Below, piece by piece: positions 1-6,142 of a stretch of DNA of 12,323 nt; position 1 is the stretch's first letter; each line of letters opens with the position of its first letter. Source of the stretch: an uncultured Bacteriovorax sp. (GTDB lineage: Bacteria > Bdellovibrionota > Bacteriovoracia > Bacteriovoracales > Bacteriovoracaceae); assembly GCA_946480715.1 (NCBI GenBank), contig CAMLKK010000061.1, forward strand, positions 1 through 12,323. The letters run 5' to 3'. The position numbers were made by a program, and so were the translations under genes. A model generated the notes under the pieces. That model was not told the DNA's origin, made no database searches, and was given only the letters and a program-made list of their open reading frames with translations.

Positions 1-114
1 GGGATGGGCCTTGCCACAACTGCTCGAATAATCCGTCGTCACGGAGGAGTGATCTGGGCCGAATCTGTCGTCGGTGAAGGGTCAACTTTTTATTTCACTT
101 TGGACGAAAAATAG
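1..114 (+). CDS. Histidine kinase, C-terminal end only (cut by left edge)
   Basis: The reading frame is open from base 1 to a TAG at 112-114 and encodes 37 residues. They match the end of a GHKL/HATPase_c domain: a G2 box (GMGLAT at the first residues), then the typical [19 protein letters not shown] ending of sensor kinases. In that family this part binds ATP and closes the kinase fold. The sensor and phospho-histidine parts lie outside the window. The next gene, a hybrid kinase, starts 18 bases after the stop on the same strand, so the two are probably co-transcribed and may form one phosphorelay (inference). The kinase call is firm; its signal and partner cannot be seen. Confidence 0.85.
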   Translation, partial: GMGLATTARIIRRHGGVIWAESVVGEGSTFYFTLDEK

Positions 115-132
115 GATATTCGAACTGTAATA

Positions 133-1632
133 ATGAAACTCTTAAACTTAGAGGACTCTGAATCAGATCATCAACTTCTGTTGCACTACCTTAAAAAAGG
201 TGGGGTGAGAGATGTTATCGCTTGTCGAATTACCACTCAAGAAGAATTAGAAAATGCTCTCAAAGATGAAAAGTGGAACGTGGTTATTGCCGATTATGAC
301 CTGGCCTCTTTTTGTCCTCTCGAGGCCCTGAAGATCGTTCGAGTCACTTCGAAGTATTTACCTTTCATTGTTGTCGCCGATGTTGTCGGTGAAGAAAGTG
401 TTGTGGAAATGATGAAAGCAGGCGTGCAGGATTTCGTGAACAAATCCAGACTTGAGAGATTAGGTCCAGTTGTTAAGCGATCTCTGCGTGAACTTGCAGT
501 CCATGAGCAAGAGGCCCGCTCACGAACAATTGCCAAACGAGCAATGGCCGCAAAAGAAGAAATGCTCGCCATCGTCTATCACGATATTAAAAATCCACTG
601 GCCGCAATCCAGTTAGACGCGCAATTGTTGGATCTACTTTCGCAAAAAGAGCCAGGCCCTGAAGTCATGCGCGATTTACGCTCGCAATCTCAGCGAATTT
701 TGAGAACTGTAGATCGATTAAAAGTATTGGTTTCTGATCTGCTCGAACACAATAATCCTTACGAAGAAAATGTAGGAGAAACATTTACGATCCGTAAAAG
801 TCCTCACAATCCACTCTTTATTATCAATGATGTTCTGGATTCATTTAAACCGCTTATTCAGGAAAAAAATCTTTCAATCAAAAAAAGTGTTTTCCAGAAA
901 AAGATGAATACTTATCTTGATAAAGAACGTATCCATCAGGTTCTCTCGAATATCCTTTCCAATGCCATGAAGTTTGCTCCACATGAGGGAGAAATTGTTA
1001 TCGAATTAAAAGAAACAGAAAATGGTGAAACACATTTTGCTGTTAGTGATAATGGTCCCGGGATTCATCCGGAAGATCTTCCGAGCATTTTTGAAAAATA
1101 TTGGACTGGTGGAACAGGAAATGGGCTTGGCCTTTTTATCTGCAAATCTATTGTAGAAGCTCACGGTGGTTTAATAGAAGCAACAAGCGCTGAAGGAAAA
1201 GGAGCAACATTCAGTTTCAAAATTCCTCCTGTTCGTGATGATGGGGAAGATTTCACTCCTGACTTGCCACCGAGAAAAGATATTATCAAAACTGTTTATC
1301 TTGTTGATGATGATCATGATCTTCGGGAAGTCATTTCATGGGCGCTTGAAAAAGAGGGCTATCGCGTTCTGGCCTTTGATAGTGGTGAACTTGCTCTCAA
1401 TGATCTTGAACATACATTCTATCCTCCAGATCTTATTGTTCTTGATTTTCACATGGGAGAGATGAAAGGGAATGAATTCCTGAGTAGAAAAAGTCACAAA
1501 TGCCCCGTGGTGATGATCTCGGCAGCACCCGATGATGTGAAACGCTCTACAGATTCTTCACTTTATTCTGATATTTTAGTGAAGCCTGTTGAACTCAATA
1601 CGCTCTTAAAAACAGTCAAACGGTATATTTAA
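133..1632 (+). CDS. Hybrid sensor histidine kinase, receiver-HisKA-HATPase-receiver
   Basis: A 499-residue soluble signalling protein with no membrane segment. Residues 1-120 are a response-regulator receiver: acidic pair E7/D8, phospho-acceptor D54 in VVIADYDL, lysine K104. Residues 140-210 are HisKA with the H-box H150 in YHDIKNPL. Residues 260-370 are HATPase_c: N-box N277, G1 box DNGPGI with D306, G2 box G329-NGLG. Residues 387-499 are a second receiver: D392-D394, phospho-acceptor D438 in VLDFHM, S463, K484 before P485. So an incoming phosphate at D54 may control autophosphorylation at H150, with output through D438 or a separate partner. In the first receiver the usual Ser/Thr switch residue is Ala (A82). 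The start has only a weak ribosome site, which suggests coupling to the kinase just upstream. No DNA-binding output domain is present. The last four bases overlap a convergent lipoprotein gene. Confidence 0.92.
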   Translation: MKLLNLEDSESDHQLLLHYLKKGGVRDVIACRITTQEELENALKDEKWNVVIADYDLASFCPLEALKIVRVTSKYLPFIVVADVVGEESVVEMMKAGVQDFVNKSRLERLGPVVKRSLRELAVHEQEARSRTIAKRAMAAKEEMLAIVYHDIKNPLAAIQLDAQLLDLLSQKEPGPEVMRDLRSQSQRILRTVDRLKVLVSDLLEHNNPYEENVGETFTIRKSPHNPLFIINDVLDSFKPLIQEKNLSIKKSVFQKKMNTYLDKERIHQVLSNILSNAMKFAPHEGEIVIELKETENGETHFAVSDNGPGIHPEDLPSIFEKYWTGGTGNGLGLFICKSIVEAHGGLIEATSAEGKGATFSFKIPPVRDDGEDFTPDLPPRKDIIKTVYLVDDDHDLREVISWALEKEGYRVLAFDSGELALNDLEHTFYPPDLIVLDFHMGEMKGNEFLSRKSHKCPVVMISAAPDDVKRSTDSSLYSDILVKPVELNTLLKTVKRYI

Positions 1633-1766
1633 CGAGCTCCCTCTGTCACCACTGGCGGTTTAGGACCCGGAGTTGGTTTACTGGGTGAGTCCGGTGAACA
1701 TGCATACAATGCAATCACACCCATCAAGGTAAGAAAAAGAGTGACTGAGTTATTCAGCTTCGACAT
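1629..1766 (-). CDS. Small proline-rich lipoprotein, 45 residues
   Basis: A short gene read from ATG at 1766 to TAA at 1629-1631. A near-perfect ribosome site (GTAGGAGGATCAG) directly precedes the ATG. Residues 1-22 form a lipoprotein signal: MSKLNN, a hydrophobic stretch, then a lipobox IALYAC with the acylated cysteine at C23. The remaining 22 residues are rich in Pro, Ser and Thr (SPDSPSKPTPGPKPPVV), a flexible linker with no domain. It is probably anchored in the inner or outer membrane; Ser-Pro after the Cys gives no inner-membrane retention signal of the E. coli +2 Asp type. Its start lies 17 bases inside the end of the DUF748-like gene, so translation is likely coupled to it. Its stop overlaps the hybrid kinase stop tail to tail. 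The function is unknown. The Shine-Dalgarno plus lipobox make it convincing despite the length. Confidence 0.8.
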   Translation of the reverse strand: MSKLNNSVTLFLTLMGVIALYACSPDSPSKPTPGPKPPVVTEGAR

Positions 1767-2853
1767 CTGATCCTCCTACTTCGCCATAACGGCCTTCAAT
1801 TCCTCGTTTGATGATATCCTTTTGTTCATCCTCATCTTCTTTGTCAGCAGTTCCATGTTTGATCGCCTTTTTTACGGCATCACCAACTTGCACATCGAAT
1901 TTTTTATCGTAAGTGAAGTTCACAACGGTTGCGACACTGCGACTTTTTGATTCATCTCTCAAAATAAAATTTCCTACGGCCGTAAGTATCTCAACTCCAA
2001 AATGTTTCACACCTTTAAAATCTTCCCCTTCATTTTTAACAATATCTAAATCATTCATGAAGGGTTTTACATACCCGCGTACGACACCATTTTTAGATTG
2101 TGCTTCAGCGTAGAGATCCATCGTTCCTTTCGTAAATGTGAGCGGGAGTTTATCAAGCAAGAGTGGATTAAACTGTCGGAGATCGACCTTCTTCATTTCT
2201 CCATCAACTGTCCATGCCATGGGCCTTTGAAGTTGGTTGAGACTTCCATCAATTTTAATTTTACTGGAATCAAGAACGTTTGCTGACAAATCAAATCGGG
2301 AGAGTGGCATATCATTTTCTGGGCGTAAATTTGTGATGTAACCATTTATATCAGAAATTCTCATTCTTCCTTTTCCATCAATGGATTTATATTCATCGAG
2401 AGTAATTGAAGATCTTCTTAGTTCAACTTTTTCGATTTTTAATGGAAAGAGAAAATCGGTTGTTTCATTTCTTGATTTTTTGGGCGTGGATAATTTTTTA
2501 ATGTCTTTGATAACAACAAAATCCACATCGTCGACAATGATATCTGTTACGATTCGTCCTTTAAAAAATTCACGCCATGCAATCGATACATCCACTTCTT
2601 TGATGCTTAAAAATTCTTTTTTCGATTTATCTTTTAAAGTTCCTTTCACCCCTTCAAATTCATAAGCTCCGCGTATGAAGCTTAAGTCCATATCATCCAG
2701 GTGGAGCGCATAAGTAGGAGAGAAACTTCCCAAATATTCATTGGTTTTTTTTAGAAGATAGGAAGGTAATGTTGCTCGTCCAATCATGAACAGAGCAAAT
2801 AAACTAAGAAGTACGATGTATTTTTTTTTAACCTTACGCCCTTTTATCTGCAT
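1750..2853 (-). CDS. DUF748 / AsmA-like envelope protein
   Basis: The protein has 367 residues when started at ATG 2853, which has GAGGTCATTC in front. A GTG nine codons earlier (2880) would start inside the terminator hairpin of the preceding gene and is less likely. A basic N-terminus (KGRKVKKK) is followed by one membrane anchor at about residues 11-28, then a large periplasmic region. That region has the beta-rich pattern of DUF748/AsmA-type proteins: D.D.SFIRGAYEFEGV near residue 55, IVTDI.VDDVDF near 100, and DGS-LNQL.RP..W..DGEM..VDL...NPLL.....L..T.G..DL near 200-250. Members of this superfamily are thought to help lipids or envelope components cross the periplasm; a specific role here is inference. 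The C-terminus is strongly acidic (DKEDEDEQKD) and variable. It is shorter than the large DUF748 proteins, so it probably carries a single module. Confidence 0.7.
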   Translation of the reverse strand: MQIKGRKVKKKYIVLLSLFALFMIGRATLPSYLLKKTNEYLGSFSPTYALHLDDMDLSFIRGAYEFEGVKGTLKDKSKKEFLSIKEVDVSIAWREFFKGRIVTDIIVDDVDFVVIKDIKKLSTPKKSRNETTDFLFPLKIEKVELRRSSITLDEYKSIDGKGRMRISDINGYITNLRPENDMPLSRFDLSANVLDSSKIKIDGSLNQLQRPMAWTVDGEMKKVDLRQFNPLLLDKLPLTFTKGTMDLYAEAQSKNGVVRGYVKPFMNDLDIVKNEGEDFKGVKHFGVEILTAVGNFILRDESKSRSVATVVNFTYDKKFDVQVGDAVKKAIKHGTADKEDEDEQKDIIKRGIEGRYGEVGGSDVEAE

Positions 2854-2867
2854 GAATGACCTCGAAT

Positions 2868-2897
2868 AAAAAGCGGCCACGATTATCGCGGCCGCTT
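2868..2897 (-). terminator. Intrinsic terminator of the hemerythrin gene
   Basis: Read on the minus strand, AAGCGGCC (2897-2890) pairs with GGCCGCTT (2878-2871) across an 11-base loop, followed by TTTATT. It sits just after the hemerythrin stop at 2913. The next gene's ATG is 15 bases past the T-run, so that gene is expressed by read-through or from a promoter I could not identify. Confidence 0.75.
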
Positions 2898-2912
2898 CCC
2901 AGACTCATCCTA

Positions 2913-3518
2913 CTAATGAGTCGTCTCATTTACATATTGGTGAACTTTATTAAGAAACTGACTTGAGACGGCCTCGTGGCCATGACTCCATTTTGTGACC
3001 TCTTCCTGGAGATCTGGATAGTCCTCGAGATCTTTTGCAGTAAAGCCTCTCAATTTAAAAAATTGGAATCCAATTTCGTTGAGAATCTCACTGTCCAAAT
3101 TTTTTTCAATCTTCGGGATCATCTCATGTTCTTCTTCTTTTAAATGATGTTCGACCAACTCAGCGAGCACTTTTAGCTCGGCTTCAATTTCGTCCGTGAT
3201 TTTATTTTCGTTGTTTAATTTAGGTGTAAGCCATTCGACTTTGGCATCAACAATTCCATGTTCAATTTGACCTTCGAGAATGTTGCTATGAACATCTTTC
3301 ATTTCCAATAGTGGACTATAGACGGATTGTTTTTCTGCGAGAGAATGTTTTTTTAATGTATCTAAAAAACTTTTACCAAAAAAAAGCTTTTCATCTTCAC
3401 TCTCATTTGCGCTTTCATTTTCATCCTTTAAAACCTCAATACATTTTTTGAGGTAGCGGTGATCCATTAAGAGTATGTCTACGATGTTAAATTTATCGTC
3501 AATGCTTGTGCCTGTCAT
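2913..3518 (-). CDS. Hemerythrin HHE-domain protein
   Basis: A 201-residue, all-helical, acidic cytoplasmic protein with no signal peptide. The di-iron ligand pattern of HHE cation-binding domains is visible: H20 in MDHRYLKK, H58 and E62 in KKHSLAEKQ, H87 in IEHG, and HHLKEEEHEMIP at 124-135, which supplies H124/H125 and E128/E129. Another H..E pair (KWSHGHE, near 180) lies close to the C-terminus. Such proteins bind O2, NO or peroxide at a di-iron site and are linked to oxygen sensing or oxidative and nitrosative protection; the exact ligand here is unknown. The ATG at 3518 has an excellent ribosome site (GGAGGT, 5 bases away). A sigma-54-type promoter match lies 35-50 bases upstream and a terminator follows the gene, so it forms its own unit beside CsbD-type stress genes. 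Confidence 0.85.
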   Translation of the reverse strand: MTGTSIDDKFNIVDILLMDHRYLKKCIEVLKDENESANESEDEKLFFGKSFLDTLKKHSLAEKQSVYSPLLEMKDVHSNILEGQIEHGIVDAKVEWLTPKLNNENKITDEIEAELKVLAELVEHHLKEEEHEMIPKIEKNLDSEILNEIGFQFFKLRGFTAKDLEDYPDLQEEVTKWSHGHEAVSSQFLNKVHQYVNETTH

Positions 3519-3552
3519 ATTAACCTCCGGCCTAAACTTTACTCTTTAAGAG

Positions 3553-3568
3553 AGCAAAGCTTGGGCCA
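3553..3568 (-). promoter_or_regulatory. Sigma-54 (-24/-12) promoter of the hemerythrin gene
   Basis: The minus-strand sequence is TGGCCCAAGCTTTGCT, against the consensus TGGCACGNNNNTTGCW. It matches at 10 of 12 fixed positions, with the invariant GG and GC twelve bases apart. The predicted start of transcription is near 3542, giving a 24-base leader that contains the ribosome site. A CTCTTTAAGAG palindrome at 3542-3552 lies at the expected start point. Confidence 0.65.
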
Positions 3569-3624
3569 GTGACATTTTCCAGCAAGCACTTAATATCTAC
3601 TTAAACAAGATTGGAATTTTACCC

Positions 3625-3658
3625 CAAAAATTAAAGCACCACCGCTAGGGTGGTGCTT
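3625..3658 (-). terminator. Intrinsic terminator of the CsbD-like gene
   Basis: A perfect 10-base-pair stem (AAGCACCACC / GGTGGTGCTT, 3634-3643 with 3649-3658) closes a 5-base loop. On the minus strand it is followed by TAATTTTT. It lies 31 bases after the stop of the gene at 3689-4264. Confidence 0.85.
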
Positions 3659-3688
3659 CAACAAGACTGTGAATTTCTAAAAGGAAAC

Positions 3689-4264
3689 TTACAGCTTCTT
3701 AGTGCTCCTAGAATGATCCTCGAATGAATTGAAGACAGCATTGTTAGCTGAAGAATTTTTTGCAGAGGAAGACTGGCCTCCTCCTAGGGGGATATCCGAT
3801 GCATAACTGCGTGGACTTTGATTAGGACTGAATTCATCGGGAGCTTCACTATAGGAACGGTCAGATATAATTGGGTCATTTGATTGCATAAATTCTTTAG
3901 TATTTACTTGTTGACCTGGATGAATGTCGCTTGACTCTGAGTTGGTGTCGACTCCATTGTATCCCCAGGTTGAATCAGTGCCTGGATTCTCAGTGGCTTC
4001 AGTAGTTGTTTTTGTCCCCTGAGATCCAACATCCATTCCGGAGCCTTTTTTCCAACCATCAGTCATATTTGATGATCTAAAAGGAGCGGAACACTTTTCA
4101 CATATTGCTTTAAAATCAGAATCAAAACGTGATGAGTCTTTATACTGGTCTTGAACTAGTTTTTTTAATTGTTCAGAGTTGCCTTTCGTCTGTTCCACAT
4201 CAGCAGCGTGCAATTTATTCCACTTCTTTAAAACTTCAGCTTTAACTTCTGGCCAATTCATCAT
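3689..4264 (-). CDS. CsbD-like protein with long disordered Ser/Thr-rich tail
   Basis: 191 residues. Residues 3-55 resemble the CsbD three-helix stress fold: WPEVKAEVLKKWNKL, then D..Q..GN.EQL..LVQDQY. It aligns with the CsbD domain of the protein at 5436-5933 at W15, K17-L18, D22, G28-N29 and Y41. Residue pair C55/C58 (CEKC) follows the domain and could bind a metal or form a disulfide. Residues 64-191 are low complexity (Ser, Thr, Gly, Asn, Asp, Pro), with no hydrophobic stretch and probably disordered. CsbD proteins are induced by general stress in many bacteria, but their molecular role is not known. The ATG at 4264 is followed by a second ATG; AGGA lies 10 bases upstream. A sigma-54-type promoter 50-65 bases upstream and a strong terminator make it a single-gene unit. 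Confidence 0.6.
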   Translation of the reverse strand: MMNWPEVKAEVLKKWNKLHAADVEQTKGNSEQLKKLVQDQYKDSSRFDSDFKAICEKCSAPFRSSNMTDGWKKGSGMDVGSQGTKTTTEATENPGTDSTWGYNGVDTNSESSDIHPGQQVNTKEFMQSNDPIISDRSYSEAPDEFSPNQSPRSYASDIPLGGGQSSSAKNSSANNAVFNSFEDHSRSTKKL

Positions 4265-4313
4265 CGTTTCATTTTCCTGTTTAAATAAGACACGACACTT
4301 GCGAGATTAGAAT

Positions 4314-4329
4314 TGCACTAGACATGCCA
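4314..4329 (-). promoter_or_regulatory. Sigma-54 (-24/-12) promoter of the CsbD-like gene
   Basis: The minus-strand sequence is TGGCATGTCTAGTGCA, matching 10 of 12 consensus positions with exact GG/GC spacing. The predicted transcript start is near 4303, giving a 39-base leader to the ATG at 4264. A perfect 10-base palindrome, AAGATATCTT (4330-4339), touches the -24 side. Confidence 0.6.
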
Positions 4330-4458
4330 AAGATATCTTCAAAATTTTTTAACAACTTGAGAGGTGCGAGTGACTGCATTAACGGGCAAATGACCACGAA
4401 TGACTGTAGACATTTGTCTGTTTTGTGAAAGTGTCGATTATAATTGAATAACTTGCTT

Positions 4459-4474
4459 AGGCATGGCTTTTGCT
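4459..4474 (+). promoter_or_regulatory. Sigma-54 (-24/-12) promoter of the 90-residue gene
   Basis: The sequence AGGCATGGCTTTTGCT matches 10 of 12 positions of TGGCACGNNNNTTGCW, with a complete TTGCT -12 element. The predicted transcript start is near 4485, giving a 35-base leader that carries AAGGAGGAG before ATG 4520. It is divergent from the promoter at 4314-4329, and the roughly 130 bases between them are a natural place for shared activator sites. Confidence 0.6.
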
Positions 4475-4519
4475 CAGATGAAGAGGGAATTTTTAGTTTG
4501 GGCGAAGGAGGAGAGTGAT

Positions 4520-4792
4520 ATGCCAATCAAAAAAACAATACCGAAAAAAAATGCAAGACAGAAAAAATTACTTCATACTGTAGCACATCCGCCTATGCAT
4601 GAAGAACATGCTCCAGAGGATTCGCTAGAAGGCAGAGAGGATGCGATCAAAAAACAATTTAAAATTATTCAAAAAGATTATTTTAAACTTATGCTTAATG
4701 TAACTAAAGGATACGATCTTGTTAAGGGATGGTTAGAATCGCAGGCCATTCAAAAACGCGATATGCTGAAATCTCGCCTCATTAAAATTTAA
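4520..4792 (+). CDS. Small basic helical protein of unknown family, 90 residues
   Basis: The start at ATG 4520 is chosen over the in-frame ATG at 4463 because a very strong ribosome site (AAGGAGGAG, 4506-4514) sits just before it, and because the predicted sigma-54 transcript begins near 4485, after the upstream ATG. The N-terminal 17 residues are strongly basic (MPIKKTIPKKNARQKK). A His/Glu-rich segment (HPPMHEEHAPEDSLEGRED) follows at about 22-40, then a probable amphipathic helix at about 42-85 (KKQFKIIQKDYFKLML, KGWLESQAIQKRDML). There is no signal peptide or membrane segment. The basic head could bind nucleic acid or membrane, but this is a guess; I recognise no family. It ends against a terminator shared with the convergent YqjE-like gene and lies between two CsbD-type stress genes. 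Confidence 0.7.
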   Translation: MPIKKTIPKKNARQKKLLHTVAHPPMHEEHAPEDSLEGREDAIKKQFKIIQKDYFKLMLNVTKGYDLVKGWLESQAIQKRDMLKSRLIKI

Positions 4793-4804
4793 AATCTAAA
4801 ATCT

Positions 4805-4839
4805 AAAAAAAAATGCAACCGTAAAGGTTGCATTTTTTT
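4805..4839. terminator. Bidirectional terminator between convergent genes
   Basis: The stem AAATGCAACC / GGTTGCATTT (4811-4820 with 4826-4835) closes a GTAAA loop, with an A-run on the left (4805-4813) and a T-run on the right (4833-4839). It can stop transcripts from both the 90-residue gene and the YqjE-like gene, whose stop codon overlaps the T-run. Confidence 0.88.
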
Positions 4840-5365
4840 ATTGTCTGACTCGTTCATCTACTTGTTCAGAAGGTACTCTTGATCCGCCAAAATATGCTTC
4901 TTCAGGCGTCATGCTGTTTTGCTTGAGTCGATTGAACTCACGTTCTTTGACAAAATCTTGAATAAGGAGAACGAGTGCGTCGCTCACAGAATTGTGACTA
5001 ACGTGTCTATTCTGCATTTCAACTTCACGTTCACGTGCTTCTGCTCTTCCATCTCTGCCGGGAGAAAAGACCAACCAACCAATGATCAATGAAAGGGCCA
5101 TCATTCCTAATCCACCTAGTATCATTGCTGATAAACCAAAACTTCCACTTTGATCATACTGCGCGCTCAGAGTAATGATTGTAATGACAAAACCTGCGAC
5201 GAAAAGAGATGACACTAGTGATGTAATCGTCATCGCCAGTAAAACTTTTTTTCCATTATCAATAAAAAACTCTTTCATCTCCACGGCCGGACTTGAATGA
5301 TCATGGGAAGATGATCGTGAAAACGGTCTAAAAAAAAGAGAGAAGATTATCAATAGCCATTTCAT
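4838..5365 (-). CDS. YqjE-like (holin-X superfamily type) membrane protein
   Basis: 175 residues. A hydrophobic N-terminus (residues 2-12) is followed by a Ser/His-rich stretch and then two strong membrane helices in a hairpin (about 41-66 and 76-100). A charged cytoplasmic tail follows (R103 to R174), rich in Glu and Arg with a helical segment near 128-148. Two close helices after a short amphipathic MKEFFIDNGKK segment is the layout of the YqjE/phage-holin superfamily III group. In E. coli, yqjE follows yqjD, and here the gene likewise follows a YqjD-like gene, which supports the assignment (inference). The ATG at 5365 has GGAGG four bases upstream. An internal ATG at codon 30 has its GGAG too close to work well. 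It is probably co-transcribed with 5436-5933 through a short hairpin spacer. Confidence 0.55.
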   Translation of the reverse strand: MKWLLIIFSLFFRPFSRSSSHDHSSPAVEMKEFFIDNGKKVLLAMTITSLVSSLFVAGFVITIITLSAQYDQSGSFGLSAMILGGLGMMALSLIIGWLVFSPGRDGRAEAREREVEMQNRHVSHNSVSDALVLLIQDFVKEREFNRLKQNSMTPEEAYFGGSRVPSEQVDERVRQ

Positions 5366-5385
5366 CGGACCTCCAAAATTAAGCT

Positions 5386-5407
5386 GGGCCTATTACACAA
5401 TAGGCCC
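5386..5407 (-). terminator. Intercistronic hairpin, weak terminator or attenuator
   Basis: A perfect 9-base-pair stem, GGGCCTATT / AATAGGCCC, has a 4-base loop between the stop at 5436 and the GGAGG site of the next gene. On the minus strand the tail is AGCTTAATTTT, lacking a clean T-run. It probably lowers rather than ends downstream expression, or protects the upstream message from decay. Confidence 0.6.
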
Positions 5408-5435
5408 AAGGATAAATACTTCTCTGTGTTTTGAA

Positions 5436-5933
5436 TTAGTTTCTTCTTGAAAACCATGCTCCTAGAAGAAAACCAACTCCTGCTGCTCCAAGGATAGTGT
5501 ATCCAGGATACGTTTTTACGAACTCAGTGCTTTTTTCCATAGCGACTGATCCAAACTCTCTCACTTTGTTCATGTACTCACTTGGTTCCATGTATTCGCT
5601 GTCGCTGATGTCCGAGGCAAACTGCGATGTGCGATTTTTAATACTGCTCATTGAAGGTGGGTTCACCGAACTATTAAATGAAGTTGCCATTTTTGACTCC
5701 TTGGTGTTCATCTCGCGTTCATCGCGAAAATAATTTGCATGTGATTTTTTAAAACGATTGAATTCTTCTTGCGCGCGCTCACGCGTAAATCCATAGGCGC
5801 GTTGAACTTTTCCGATTATTTCATCAACGTTACCATCGAGATAATTGATGTCGTCATCCGTGAGTTTCGCCCAGGTTTGTTTGAGTTCTCCTTTGAGTTC
5901 ATTCATTGCACCTTTGGCAATTTGTGTGTTCAT
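5436..5933 (-). CDS. CsbD domain fused to ElaB/YqjD-type (DUF883-like) membrane tail
   Basis: 165 residues. Residues 8-65 are a CsbD domain (MNELKGELKQTWAKL, D..NYLDGN.DEI.GKVQRAYG, then RERAQEEF). Residues 82-140 are a polar, probably helical region. Residues 142-165 (YPGYTILGAAGVGFLLG, ending AWFSRRN) form a glycine-rich membrane helix closed by arginines, the signature of ElaB/YqjD/YgaM proteins, which tether ribosomes or other partners to the inner membrane in E. coli. ATG 5933 follows a near-perfect ribosome site (AAGGAGGA). Codon 82 is an ATG (5690) with its own AAGGAG six bases upstream, so the membrane-tail half may also be made alone. A YqjE-like gene follows. A sigma-54-type promoter lies about 50 bases upstream. 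The role in stress-linked envelope or ribosome tethering is inferred. Confidence 0.75.
   Translation of the reverse strand: MNTQIAKGAMNELKGELKQTWAKLTDDDINYLDGNVDEIIGKVQRAYGFTRERAQEEFNRFKKSHANYFRDEREMNTKESKMATSFNSSVNPPSMSSIKNRTSQFASDISDSEYMEPSEYMNKVREFGSVAMEKSTEFVKTYPGYTILGAAGVGFLLGAWFSRRN
5691..5702 (-). promoter_or_regulatory. Internal ribosome-binding site inside the CsbD-DUF883 gene
   Basis: On the minus strand AAGGAGTCAAAA directly precedes an in-frame ATG (5688-5690, codon 82). Spacing is 6 bases from AGGAG, as good as the real starts nearby. Use of this start would give an 84-residue protein that resembles a free-standing ElaB/YqjD homologue. Confidence 0.5.
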
Positions 5934-5981
5934 TTTTCCTCCTTAAAAAAAGACTTTTTTCATTACCTAAAACCGCCTTGA

Positions 5982-5997
5982 TCCAAAAGTTGTGCCA
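5982..5997 (-). promoter_or_regulatory. Sigma-54 (-24/-12) promoter of the CsbD-DUF883 / YqjE-like operon
   Basis: The minus-strand sequence TGGCACAACTTTTGGA has a perfect TGGCAC -24 element and TTGG instead of TTGC at -12. It matches 10 of 12 positions, but the usually invariant C is changed. The predicted start is near 5971, with a 38-base leader, almost the same as for the other CsbD gene. Confidence 0.5.
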
Positions 5998-6142
5998 GAG
6001 ATGTCCGACAAACTAAAACAGATTAAAACTAACTTCTTAATGTTTTGTTTCAAGGCCATGTGCTGATTGTTATGGGGAATTCTGCAACGGGAGCGAAGAG
6101 TTATCTCTGCATAGAAAGGATGGCCATCAACAACATTTTTAA

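Noticed and set aside
2854..2880. GTG start extending the DUF748-like protein by nine residues
   Set aside because: It begins inside the terminator hairpin of the preceding gene and lacks a ribosome site; ATG 2853 has GAGGT upstream.
4439..4444. Perfect TATAAT, a possible sigma-70 -10 box
   Set aside because: No acceptable -35 at 16-18 bases upstream, and a much better sigma-54 match lies 15 bases downstream with proper spacing to the gene.
4463..4519. N-terminal extension of the 90-residue gene
   Set aside because: It overlaps the predicted promoter, has no ribosome site, and the strong AAGGAGGAG sits before ATG 4520.
4281..4526. 81-codon minus-strand frame
   Set aside because: It crosses two divergent promoters, has no ribosome site and an unlikely amino acid mix.
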